Source of the DNA: Mantamonas sphyraenae
Taxonomy: Eukaryota; CRuMs; Mantamonadidae
Direction: 5' to 3'
NCBI GenBank assembly: GCA_026936335.1
Contig: JAPMXV010000052.1
Location: forward strand, 62,001 to 126,000
DNA length: 64,000 bases
This document shows, one piece after another, positions 20,393 through 29,979 of the stretch (its first letter is position 1; every line of letters starts with the position of its first letter). Below the pieces are notes generated by a model. The model saw only the letters and a program-made list of their open reading frames with translations. It did not search any database and was not told the DNA's origin. Both the position numbers and the translations under genes were made by a program.

Positions 20393-21131
20393 ATTGGACA
20401 GAAGCTGCGTGTCGTCCGAGTCTCCTTCTGGGTCGTCGTCGCCGTCCAAAGCGTCAAAGGAGGCAGAACTGCTCGAGCGTCCGAAACTGAAGAACGACCG
20501 CTTCTCCTTGCTGCTGCTGCTGCTGCTGCTGGTAGACGAAGAAGAGGAAGAGGAGAAGAGACACCACTGGTGCCGTTGGCGCCGCCTGAAAGATCGACAA
20601 GCTCAATGTCGCCGATGTCCGAGGTATTGACGTCTGCTAGATTCAACTCGAGCTCATCGCTGTTGGCCACCGTGTCTTCGACAGTGGAGGCACTCTGGTT
20701 GGAGAAACTGGCCACAAGGGAGCGCTGGTTGGTAAACACCTCTGTGACGAGGGCGTTGAAGGCCTTGACCGTGGATTTGGCGTTGTTGCTCTCTTCGAGC
20801 TGTTGCACCCAGTCCACAAGGGTCTGCTTGTTGATGACGGCCAGTTCCTCCTGTTGCTGTTCTGTGCAGATCAAAGGTCGGGCGTAGGGAGCAGAGGAGC
20901 CATAGAGGGTGAGGGAAGAGCCGGGAAAAGGGCAGCAAGCTGGAACAAACACGTACTGGTTGCCTCCTGCTTCATCAGATCGATGATGTCGTCCAGTTCA
21001 TACTCCTCCTCTTTCTTTTCAACGAGAGAATGGAGCACCTTCATCACAACGTGGATGTCGATGCCCTCGTCTCGGGCTGTGAGGTCGGAAAAGGGCGGCC
21101 GGAAGAGAGTGGTCAGCAAACGTCACCCGCT

Positions 21132-21165
<34 letters not shown>

Positions 21166-21710
21166 GGGAGGAAGAGGAGGACGCACCTTTGTTGAGGACA
21201 GACTCGTTAAACTTGGGGGGCAACTGGGTCACCTGGTGGCAGATGTAGCAGCGAAACGAGGTGGAGGTTGCGGGAAAGCTGTTGGCGGAGCCGCAGAGGC
21301 GACAATTGGCCTGGGCCTTGGTTTGCGTGATCTGGCCACACTGGGCACACTGTACAGCAGGGGCATCCTCAGGGTGGTAGAGAAGCACTCTGGAGGATGG
21401 ACAGATGCAAGAATGGAAGTGGGAGGCACGTGTGTGAGTGGCAGACGGGGAGGGAGAGCGAACAATGGAGAAGGGTCGGGCAGTTGCGGCGTTGGGAAAC
21501 GCGCAACGACGGAACGCACCTGCAGCCTGAGCATCGTGTTTTCACTTGTGGCTTGAGCTTCATGACGGTTTCGCACGATCCACACTTGACCAGTTGTACA
21601 TTGATGGGCACCTGCAGCTGTGTGTGGCAGCTGACGCAAGTGATGATCGTCGTGTCCTGCTGCTGCTGCCGCTGCGAGTGGCTGCGACCGGGGAACGAAC
21701 TCGAAGACAT
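18321..21710 (-). CDS. UBE3A-like HECT E3 ubiquitin ligase with N-terminal zinc ribbons
   Basis: Exons 21710-21520, 21389-21187, 21076-20957, 20861-19723 and 19624-18321 give 985 residues once one missing base in exon 4 (near 20550, in a pyrimidine run) is allowed for; phases then match throughout. The C-terminal 350 residues form a complete HECT domain: GGLQKEFFQLIVREIFNP, GMFTYDEETRLF, LRPEELELLICG, and the catalytic cysteine in LPMSATCFNELLLPEYNS. This closely follows UBE3A. Animal UBE3A has an N-terminal AZUL zinc finger; here there are several CxxC ribbons instead (CVSCHTQL, CGSCETVM, CAQCGQIT, CRLCGSAN, CYICHQVT). The linker holds long poly-Ser and Gly runs. The protein transfers ubiquitin through the thioester cysteine; substrates are unknown. 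Confidence 0.9.
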
Positions 21711-21804
21711 TGACACCGTTCTTTCACCTGAATGAACCGACTCAGGGAATGAAAGGGGGGAACGGTGCGTTGGAGATTGGTTGCATTCCTTCTCGCGGCG
21801 GCTC

Positions 21805-22314
21805 TCAGAACCCGCCCTGGATGCCCTCGTGGCCACGCTTGGTGCATCGCATGTACTCTTCCTCCTCTGTCAGAGCCTTGCGGCGAATGGGAGACCAACG
21901 AGACGCGGGCTTGGGAGCCACCTTGCCTCCTGGAGGACTGTTCTGCACGCGTGCGGTTCCGAGCGTCATGGAGCCAGCTGCCAAGGCTGCTTCCAGCTGC
22001 TTCTGGAACAGATCGTTGCTCTCCTTTGCCGAAGCCAGAGGACTGGACGACGAGGAGGCCACAGGCGCAGGCGCAGGTGCAGGCGCAGACACAGTTGCCG
22101 CCTTGGGCTTGCGGATCTTGCTCCCACGCGACGTCGGTGCTGCCAGACGGCTCACCTTGGCAGGGACAGGCTTCTGCTCCACCACCAATTCCTCCTTCTG
22201 CTCAGGCTCGGCGATGGCTTCCTCTTCGATGGGATCCGTGGGAGACGAGCTGTCCTCGATCTCGAAGGCGTCCTCGTCGGTCTGCAGTTCTTCAGCGTCC
22301 GCACTTGCAATGAA

Positions 22315-22351
<37 letters not shown>

Positions 22352-24252
22352 TCTTCATCGAGTGTCTGGGCACTACCTTCAGGGTAGGCAAACGTCTCAG
22401 GCAGCTCCTGCTGTTGCTCCTGCTCTTGCTCCTGCTGCTCATCCTTGCTGTCGTCGTCGTCGTCGACCTTGCGCTGCTTGGGCGGCGAGAGGGTTTCAGC
22501 ATCGCTGTCGCACTCTGCTTCAAAGATGTCATCCCGCAGACGCTTGCGGATCATGGGCTTGCGCACGCGTTTCACGGGGCGCCGGAAGGAGGAAACCGAG
22601 GTGTTGAGCTCATCCTCGCCCCCAGACACAGATGATACAGATGAATCGAGCATGCTGTACGAAAAGGTGTTGTTGAGACGCGACTTGATGGACTTGACCG
22701 CACTCTTGGGCGATCCAAACAGCCGCGAGACTCCCGTGGGTCGGCGCAGACTACCCATACGCGACCCTCCGCCTTGCTTGCGAGCCGAAGTGACCTTGGG
22801 TGCAGGCAAGCGCGACTCGCCGCCAAACACAGACGTGTTGGCAGCCGACGAGCCAAACGCAAGCTCCATGGCCAGCTCCTTCTTCTCTTCCGCCTCGTCC
22901 TCCTCCTCGGGCTCCGCCGTCCACGACTGGAAGCGTGTCTTGAGGGAGGTGCCGGGTGAAGGCGTTCCTGTAAACGTGCGCGGTTTCACCACGGGCGTAT
23001 GCGACTGCGACACTGGTGTGTGAGCATGGCGGAACTTTTCCGTCGTGCTCATCTCGGGACTGAGCATCACGTCCACCTCCAGATCCACCACGGTGTCCTC
23101 CTTCTCCTCCGTCTCCATCTCCTCTTCCTTCCCATCATCCTCCTGCGCTGTCTCCTCGTCCATCTGCTGGGCCACCGGGTGCGACGCAGAACTCTCCACG
23201 GCAGGTTGCTCCTCCTGCACACGTGCCTCTTCCTCCTCGCCCTGCGCCTTTTTCTTCTCCTGTTGCAGTTCCTTGCGTACCATGGCAAAGATGGAAGCAA
23301 TCTTGGACTTGGGCTTTGTGTGGGTGCCTTGGGCACCCGCAGCCTTGGTTCCGAGCAGGGGCGATGACTCGTGGCGGTGCTGGTGGGTCAGGTGGTGCAT
23401 GTTGATGACAATGTCGTCGTCGAGCACAATGGAGCCGGCACTGGAGTTGAGCGAGATGGCACTAATGTTCAGGCTGTGATCTCGGCTCGACGGGGCAGGC
23501 GAAGGCGGCTCCAGATCCACCACGGTATCATCCAATCCAGGGGTGCCCTTGGGTGAAAACAGTGTGTGCAACACACTGCGTTTCGGGGTCACCGTGTCTG
23601 GGGTCACCGCAACGGCTGCACGACTCAGGTCGCGTTGGTTGACGGGAGTGTTTTCTTGATCGCCAGCGAGGATGGACATGCCACCCTTGGTGGCACTCTT
23701 GACTGGTGTCTGCATGCGTGCAAGCATCTTTTGCTGCTTCACGGCACTCTTCTTGGTCTTCTTGGCGCTCTGCGTGGCCAGAAGGGTGCTGCTTGCCGAG
23801 CGAGCACTCATGGTCACGCTGCGGTGCTTGTTGCTCGTCGATGCCACGGGTGTCTCGTAGTTGAACAGAGTGGCTGCCTCCTTGTCGTCTGCTCCAGGTG
23901 TGTCCAGCAGAGAGTAGCCAGGCGATGACTTGCTGAGGGTGGAAAACCACAAGATGCTCTCGCGCTTCTTGCTCTTCTTGCTTTTCTTGCCGCTGTTGCG
24001 TGCCATGTGCTGGCGCAGCTTCTTCGAGGCCGACGATCCAATCGTGGCCATTTTGGGCGTGCCTGTGTGTGTGTGCACGTGTGTGTGGGCCGTGTGTGTG
24101 AGCGTGGCTGCCGCGCACCGGGGCGAACGGATTTCTGTGCACGCACCTCGCTTTGGCGTCGTCGTGGCCGTTTGCAGGAGCAGTTGCTGCTCTCCTTCGT
24201 CGGCCAAGGCCGAGAGGTCGAATACGTCGTCGACATCCATAAGGTCGTTCAT
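21805..24252 (-). CDS. Disordered, CDK-site-rich nuclear protein
   Basis: Exons 24252-24147 and 24062-21805 join in phase 1 to 787 residues. The protein is almost entirely low complexity: acidic Glu runs, poly-Ser, Ala-Pro repeats and basic patches such as KKSKKSKKR and KRVRKPMIRKR. It has many minimal proline-directed phosphorylation sites (TPK, SPK, TPV, SPLL, TPGL), including QTPVK and VTPKRS. No folded domain is visible. It is divergent from an NNF1-like kinetochore gene, and the 97-nt gap between them contains an E2F-like site, so it may be a mitotic or chromosome-associated CDK substrate. That role is inference from context; no ortholog recognised. Confidence 0.75.
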
Positions 24253-24304
24253 GCTGTGTGTATGTGCGTGTGTGTGTGCGGGTGGAAAATGTCTTGGGTG
24301 CGCG

Positions 24305-24316
24305 TTCGCGCCAAAA
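24305..24316. promoter_or_regulatory. E2F-like site in a divergent promoter
   Basis: TTCGCGCCAAAA lies midway between the ATGs of the disordered CDK-site protein (24252, minus) and the NNF1-like gene (24350, plus). It matches the TTTSSCGC-type E2F/DP consensus on the reverse strand and could drive both genes at G1/S or later. Confidence 0.5.
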
Positions 24317-24349
24317 CCATCACGTTCAAATCCGCAAAGCAACGGTTAC

Positions 24350-25007
24350 ATGTCAGGGGGCGGGGAACAGGGAGTGCGCGCCACCAAGCTGCAGCAAGCA
24401 GCGGACAAGTGTGCATCGATGGTGTTCAAAAAGATGGATGCAGCTGCCTTTGCAGCATTGTTCCCCAAGTGGGACGACGAGCAGGAGCTGCACAAGCTGC
24501 ACGGCAAGATGCGCAAGCAATTCCACAAACGCTTCCTCGAGGAGCTGAACAAGCTGCACAGCGACCACGACATGCTGCAGCATCTCAACGAACTCGACAC
24601 CCTCTTCTTCGAGAGCAAGGTCGAGGCGTACAGTCAAAGCGAGTATGTGGGGGCAGAAGAAGCGAGAGCGCGCTTGCGATGTGGACGTCGTTTTTCACGC
24701 TGACACGAACCACACCCATCCTTCGGGCTCCCGCCGTTGCCACAGACTGGGCATTTCGTTTGAAACGACAGAGTCTCAGGTGCAGAACGCGCAGCTGGCA
24801 GTGCTGCGGAAGGAGCTGGAGTCGCTGCGCGCCGAGGTGCAGGACGTTGGCAAGGAAAACGAGGAGCTGACGCAGCGGGTGCAAGCCAAGAGGGAAGCAG
24901 CAAAGGAGTGCGTGGAGATTCTGGTGCAGGTGGACGATGACATGGCCCAGTGTGGTGCTGTGGTGACTGGATGGGACGTGGACGGGTTGACAACCGAGGT
25001 GATTTGA
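24350..25007 (+). CDS. NNF1/PMF1-like kinetochore (MIS12 complex) subunit
   Basis: Exons 24350-24642 and 24746-25007 join in phase 2 to 184 residues. The whole protein is helical: an N-terminal KLQQAADKCASMVFKKMD segment, an FPKWDDEQELHKLHGKMRKQF helix, then LQHLNELDTLF, and a C-terminal coiled coil with VQNAQLAVLRKELESLRAEV. This arrangement (F..LFP, a short helix, LNELD, then a coiled coil) resembles NNF1 in fungi and PMF1 in animals, which belong to the MIS12 complex linking centromeric chromatin to NDC80. Sequence identity in this family is always low, so the call is moderate. An E2F-like site upstream supports cell-cycle expression. Confidence 0.6.
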
Positions 25008-25037
25008 GTGCGCAACGACGAATGAATGTACTGGTGC

Positions 25038-25619
25038 TCACATGGTCTCCTCCGTGGTGCCGACGCCGTCTTGCTTGCCCTTCCGTGCCTGTACCTCCTC
25101 AAACACCTTTCGGTTGAGCTCCTCGAGCTCCTGGTCACCTTCAACGGCCTCGACGCTCTCAACCTCGGGGACGTAGTGCATGAGCATGTTCTCAATGCCC
25201 ATCTTGAGTGTAATGGATGAGGATGGGCAGCCCACACATGAGCCCTGCATCTGCAGGTACACAACACCGTCCAGGAACTGCTTGAAGACAATGTCGCCGC
25301 CGTCCTCCTGGACGGTCGGGCGGATGCGTGTCTCCAGCAGGTCTTTGATTGTGGCCACAATCTCATCGTCTTCCTCGTCCGGCGCCGTGTCTTCGGGTGC
25401 CTTGTCCTCTGTAAACAATGGACGTCCTGTGGAGTAGAAATCCATCACGGCGGCAAAGATTTCCGGCTTGAGGATGCCCCACTCGTGGTCCTCCTCAATG
25501 GTTACTGTCACAAAGTCGGGACCATAGAACACGTTGCGCACCCCCGGAATGCGAAACAGCCTCAGTGCAAGCGGAGACGCGTATGCGGCCTGCACGTTGT
25601 CAAACGAACGTGTGCCTGC

Positions 25620-25655
<36 letters not shown>

Positions 25656-26038
25656 TGAGTGTGTGCCACAGGTGGAGAGGGGAGGGAAGGTGGGAGGAGG
25701 GAATGGTACGTACCCTGGCCCATGATCTCCTCGCCGGGGTAGAACTTGAGACTCTGCGGATTGGGCGTAGGTTCCGTCTGGATAAACATCGAGCGGTGGC
25801 CAGTGGGAGCCTCGAGAGCCGCAAGGAGACCCGCATTGGATGCAGTCGAGTGTGTGGATTGCATGCCGAGTGTGCTGCGTGACGCTTTGTGACTGCTAAA
25901 GAGACCCGCACGCAGCGGCGTTTGCACACGCGTGCTCATGGCGCGGCGAGACAACCCTGTGCCACGCACAATGCGCACCGATGTGCGCACACTGGAGAGG
26001 GTGGATGACGTGGACGAGCGAACTGTGCGTGTGAACAT
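25038..26038 (-). CDS. NFU1: Mitochondrial NFU1 iron-sulfur cluster scaffold
   Basis: Exons 26038-25714 and 25615-25038 join in phase 1 to 300 residues. The first 80 residues are rich in Arg, Ser and Thr with no acids, a mitochondrial targeting sequence. The Nfu N-terminal domain starts at [19 protein letters not shown], and the C-terminal NifU-like domain carries the cluster-binding CxxC in [19 protein letters not shown]1 delivers 4Fe-4S clusters to lipoyl synthase and other mitochondrial targets. The intron contains a (TG)n run at 25622-25650, on the acceptor side of the minus-strand intron. The tail after the NifU domain is a short charged helix. The gene converges on the NNF1-like gene, with 30 nt between stops. 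Confidence 0.93.
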
Positions 26039-26543
26039 TGTGCGAGAGGAGCGGGATTTTGTTGGCGGACGGGTCGCTGCCTTTCCGACGCGACGTGGCC
26101 GTGCCAGACGACAATGTGCAACGCATGAGCGTTTGCCTCACGCGCACACGGTGTGCGTGTGACCCCTGGGCAGCTTGCGACCCACGATGAGTTCGTGTTT
26201 GTTTCACAAGGCCGTCATGGGGGCGGTGGGGCTGCTCGCGGCTGCACACGCCGCTGGCTACAGCTTCACGTGCGTCGTTGTTCACGCTCACAATGGAAAG
26301 AGAGTTCAGCACCAACGGAGGCCCCATCCAGAGCTGCCTCCCAAACACGTGCCGCCGTGTCTGCGTGTCTGCGAGCAGGGGGTGGCGGGTTTGTGCTTGG
26401 TTTTTGTGCGTCGTCGGATCAGGGCAAGACATGAAAAGGTTCCGACCCAACGACAAAAAACCCGCCTCGCCCCACGAGTTCATACAGAGGCGGCACAGGG
26501 GATGCAACCGGAGCTGAGAACGGCCTTGCGTGTGTGTGTGTGT
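26039..26543. other. 505-nt gap between SelH stop and NFU1 start
   Basis: Both flanking genes are on the minus strand, so this holds the selenoprotein 3' UTR and the NFU1 promoter. A selenocysteine insertion element would be expected here. I see a 7-bp perfect hairpin (CCGCCTC/GAGGCGG at 26462-26493) but no convincing SECIS core with paired AUGA and UGA quartets. No further coding region supported. Confidence 0.5.
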
Positions 26544-27065
26544 TTAGGCCATGGCCTCCTTGATCTTGGCGGCCCAAACGTCGTCAAAGTTGACCACAAG
26601 GTCCCACTTGAGCTTGCGCGGGGGACCCAGCTTGTGGCCGTCAAAGACGAGGGTCTCCTTGTCACCGTTGACCACAGTGAGGTTGAAGGAGCCGTAGCGG
26701 GGTTTGCTGGTGTTGTGCTCCACGGGCACGTCGGGAAAGTGCGCCGCCAGCGATTTGATCAGTTTGTTCGTCTTGCTCTTGTACGTGGATCACGAGGCGG
26801 ATTCCTCAAGCACAAACTTTGTGCCACTGGATGCGCCTGCGCCCACCGAGGAGGTGGAGGAAGAGGCGGTGGATGCCTCCTTCTTCACCTGCTTCTTCTT
26901 TCCACCGGTGCTCTTCTTCGTGCTGCTGCTGCTCTTCTTCTTCTTGGCGTCCTCCTCCACACGCTGTTTCTTCTCCACTTCGCCCTGTTCATTGCTGGCC
27001 GCCACTTCCGCTTCTTCCTGGCTGCGCTTCTTGGCTGCACGTGGCAGGCGTTCTCGCGTCGACAT
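26544..27065 (-). CDS. SELENOH: Selenoprotein H-like protein with an in-frame TGA (selenocysteine)
   Basis: The frame from the ATG at 27065 runs to TAA at 26544, with one in-frame TGA at 26792-26790 (codon 92): 173 residues if TGA is read as selenocysteine. The N-terminal 80 residues are Lys/Ser-rich, like the nuclear or DNA-binding tail of SelH. After it comes KFVLEESAS-U-STYK, matching the position of the CxxU redox site. The C-terminal half is diagnostic: VPVEHNTSKPRYGSFNLTV and GHKLGPPRKLKW correspond to the SelH N-x-x-KPR-x-GSFEV and KKGPPRKLKFP signatures. The cysteine of CxxU is Ser here (SxxU). SelH is a thioredoxin-fold nucleolar redox protein. Downstream conservation rules out a true stop; the SECIS was not located. 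Confidence 0.82.
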
Positions 27066-27243
27066 TTCTTTCTCTTTGGCGTCTGAGCGCACGCAGAGAT
27101 GAAACCATGGTGCATTGTGTGCCACAGACAGACAACCCCTCCTTCCTCCTACGCCCCACACAACCCTCGCTTCCATCTATCCATGTGCCATCAACCGTGC
27201 ATGCTCCATCGCAGCCAAAGTGCGCAGAACAGGGAGGCCCGCC

Positions 27244-28808
27244 ATGGTTGTGTCGGTGCTCATCCTGGCCCTCATGTACACTGTACTTGCAGTGGCTGTG
27301 GTCTACATTGTGGCCAAGTTTGTGTATTATCAGCACGATCTGCGCTCGTTCGGCTTTGCCACGCTCGTGTGTCTGGCCTTTTGGGCTCTCCTCCGCGTCA
27401 TCTACTTTTGGCTGCTCCTTGCAGGCACTGTGGACCGCTTGGATTCGTTCATGCACACCCTTCTGTATTGGTGAGTTACGCCTGCGTGTCTGCTGTGCTG
27501 CTCGCCAACGCCGGATTGCTTGGCCCGCCCTCCCACCACCCTTTCCGAAACCCCCTCCACAAGGCCATGGTCTCATGGGCTCCTGCTGACACAGACCACC
27601 CGTTGCACAGGATCCCCACCAACATTGAGTTTGCCACCTTTTCGCTGCTCATCCCTCTCTACGCCGAGAACATCTACAAACAAGGTGCGTTCCGGAGAGA
27701 CCATTCACGCGGCGCAAATTGCACCCCTTTGCCTCCCCGCAGCCAGCACTGACACACATGCATCGCTGTGAACACACCCTTGTCTGTGCTTGATAACCCA
27801 CACACGTGTGTAGACACATGGGAGAACAAATACCGCAACACATTCCTGCACGGCTGGGTGGTGGTGAACCTGGCCTTTTTGGTGCTCACCATTGTCTGGG
27901 TCAACGCCCTGGATGCGCAAACGGACGTGGAGGCCATTTACACGCTGGTGTCCCTGCGCATCCTGTTTACAGGCATCCTGTTTGTCACCCTGAGTGTGTG
28001 GCTGGCGGTGTACGCCTGGAAGCTGCGCACGCAGGCCAACAGCCGCGCCGTCAGCCAGACCAAGTTCCAAAAGTACTCCAAGGAGACACGCGTCATGGTG
28101 GTGGCCCTCATTCTCGGCGGCCTCTTTCTCACACGGGCCATCTACGACGGTGCAAGCACGTTTGGGCTCATGCGAGCCAGCATCGAGTCGGACATGGCCA
28201 ACGAGGAACTGGAGAGCTTCCTCATCTTTCTCTTTTTCGAGTGGCTCCCATCGCTGCTCCTTCTGTACATTATGCGCATCAACAAGACCAACATCGGCCT
28301 GGCCTCGGGCTACTTTGCCGTCGAGCACGACGTCATGCCTCAGGGCCTGTACACAAGCACCAGCATCCAGGACCAGAGTGGCTCCGTGTACCCACCCCCG
28401 TCCACCCTCTTCAACAACCCGAGCAGGTACGATTCCGACGACGAGACCGGCTCCCAGCCGGGTTCCCTGAACAGCAACCACGGCAGTGGGGGAGGCGGCA
28501 GTTCCGTGGGGGCAAGCAGTGCAAGCACCCAGCCGGTCAACAGCTGGCTGCAGACCACAGGCTCCATGGGGGGAGCCTCGGGCACAGGCACATCCATCGG
28601 CACGGGAGGCAGCTCGCTGGTGGGTTCCCATCGGGCAAACACCACCTACGGCAGCATGGGCTCCTTCGTCCCCAACCTCAACCCGGCCAGCGACTCCTTC
28701 ACAAAGAGCCCCCAGCTGCCAAAGTCGTTCCGCTCAATGCGCAAGGGTAGGCTCGTAAGCACCGATTCGACCGGTGGAGGTGCAAACACAGGCGCTGGGG
28801 GAATGTAA
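27244..28808 (+). CDS. GPR137/TOM1-like multi-pass membrane protein
   Basis: Exons 27244-27470, 27611-27684 and 27814-28808 join in phases 2 and 1 to 431 residues. About seven hydrophobic segments are visible: VLILALMYTVLAVAVVYIV, FGFATLVCLAFWALLRVIYF, IEFATFSLLIPLYAENIY (with a conserved polar break), the VVVNLAFLVLTIVW segment, LRILFTGILFVTLSVWLAVY, VMVVALILGGLFLTRAIY and LIFLFFEWLPSLLLLYIM. The pattern FATFSLLIPLYAE and FEWLPS..LLY is shared by plant TOM1/THH1 and animal GPR137 proteins, which act at lysosomal or vacuolar membranes. The C-terminal 150 residues are a Ser/Gly-rich cytosolic tail. Confidence 0.8.
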
Positions 28809-28866
28809 TGGGTGATTTTGGAACGCGCCTTGAAACGCAAGAAAAAACCCAGCTTTGATTCCCACA

Positions 28867-29262
28867 ATGTCGGACGAGCAACAGCAAATCGTGCAACAGA
28901 CCATTGGAGACCGTGAGGAGGTGGAATTCCCCGTGCAGGAGGATGAGTTTGTAGGTTTTTAGTGGTGGCCGTTGAAATCACCGCAAACACACCTTTTTTC
29001 CCGCTGACATGTCCCTCGGGAGCAGGTGGTGCAACAGACAGTTAGTGGTGGACAGTTTCTTGTCAACGAGAGCGACGACGGAGAGTTCCAAGTCCAGCAG
29101 GTCTCTGACGGGGGTGGATTCGTCGAGCAGTCGGCCGGGTACTGGAACCCGCGCTGGTGCACAGCCACCATGGGCGGCGTGTGCCATTACAACGCGGAAG
29201 ATGTCTGCAAGCAGTGCCACGTCTCACGCGCGGACAAGCAGGCACAGATTGCCAACGAATAG
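28867..29262 (+). CDS. Small Gln-rich protein with Cys-rich C-terminus
   Basis: Exons 28867-28950 and 29026-29262 join in phase 0 to 106 residues. The N-terminal part contains three diverged copies of a VQQT/VQQV-x-(D/G)G repeat (IVQQTIGDRE, VVQQTVSGGQ, QVQQVSDGGG). The C-terminal part is a compact Cys module, WNPRWCTATMGGVCHYNAEDVCKQCHVSR, whose four cysteines and histidines could bind zinc. The intron is 75 nt with a GTAGGT donor. The gene is packed 54 nt from the following GFA-like gene. No family recognised; a small zinc-binding adaptor is the simplest reading. Confidence 0.6.
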
Positions 29263-29315
29263 CCGGCGGGGTGCGTCCAGAGAGCGCGAGGCCGTCAAGC
29301 CAAAAAAAAACGAGG

Positions 29316-29888
29316 ATGTCGGAAGCCGACTCTGAACCCGTTGCCACCCGTTGCCACGGCTCTTGCCACTGTGGAAAGGTTTCGTTCAGCTTTGAAACGT
29401 ACACACCGTACCCGTTCATGTGGTGTTGGTGTGGCATCTGCCGCAAGACCACGGGAGGCGGTGGCTGCGCCATCAACATCATGGGTGTTGCGTCCACGCT
29501 GGAAATCAACGACGAAGAAGGCGTCCTGAAGCAGTACAACACCGTTGACGACAATGGGGAAAAGTCCACACAAGACAGACACTTTTGTGGCTTCTGCGGC
29601 AGCCACTTGTGGGCATGGAACGTCAAGTACGGGGAAAACGTTTACCCCTTGGCAGCGGCCATCGACACTCCTCTGCCCCCCGTCCCACCCGGTCTTTCGC
29701 ACAGCCTGATGATCAACTACATCGTGCCCTGGGGCGTTGTTCCTGACGACCACACTCAACACGGGGAGTACCCAGATATTGGCCTCAAGCAGTGGCACGA
29801 AAAGCACGGCCTGTACGGGAAGCCCTGGCTTGACGATGACGGCAACCTCCTCGAGAGTGTCATCGAGGCAGGCAAGAAGAAGGAATGA
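29316..29888 (+). CDS. GFA/CENP-V (Mss4-like fold) family protein
   Basis: A single exon of 190 residues. The zinc ligands of the GFA fold are present: CHGSCHCGKVSFSF, WCWCGICRKTTGGGG and FCGFCGSHLWAWN. Family members include bacterial glutathione-dependent formaldehyde-activating enzymes and animal CENP-V; the fold binds zinc and often glutathione adducts. The core matches in order and spacing; the C-terminal 60 residues form a family-specific cap. No targeting signal is visible, so cytosol or nucleus is likely. Intronless genes of this family are often bacterial in origin, but nothing else here proves transfer. Confidence 0.88.
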   Translation: MSEADSEPVATRCHGSCHCGKVSFSFETYTPYPFMWCWCGICRKTTGGGGCAINIMGVASTLEINDEEGVLKQYNTVDDNGEKSTQDRHFCGFCGSHLWAWNVKYGENVYPLAAAIDTPLPPVPPGLSHSLMINYIVPWGVVPDDHTQHGEYPDIGLKQWHEKHGLYGKPWLDDDGNLLESVIEAGKKKE

Positions 29889-29979
29889 CAAACAAATGCA
29901 TCGTTGGATTGTTGGCGAAAACCCATTACTTTGCGTCCACAGGCACGCGCATGGATTCCCTCAGCAGCAACTTCCCTCT

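Noticed and set aside
25620-25652. (TG)n run as a possible Z-DNA or CRISPR-like repeat
   Set aside because: It is a simple dinucleotide run in an intron near the acceptor, a common feature of introns in this window.
26462-26493. Hairpin CCGCCTC/GAGGCGG downstream of selenoprotein H as a SECIS element
   Set aside because: ATGA lies inside the loop and no paired UGA quartet or apical AA with proper spacing is found, so it does not fit the SECIS core.
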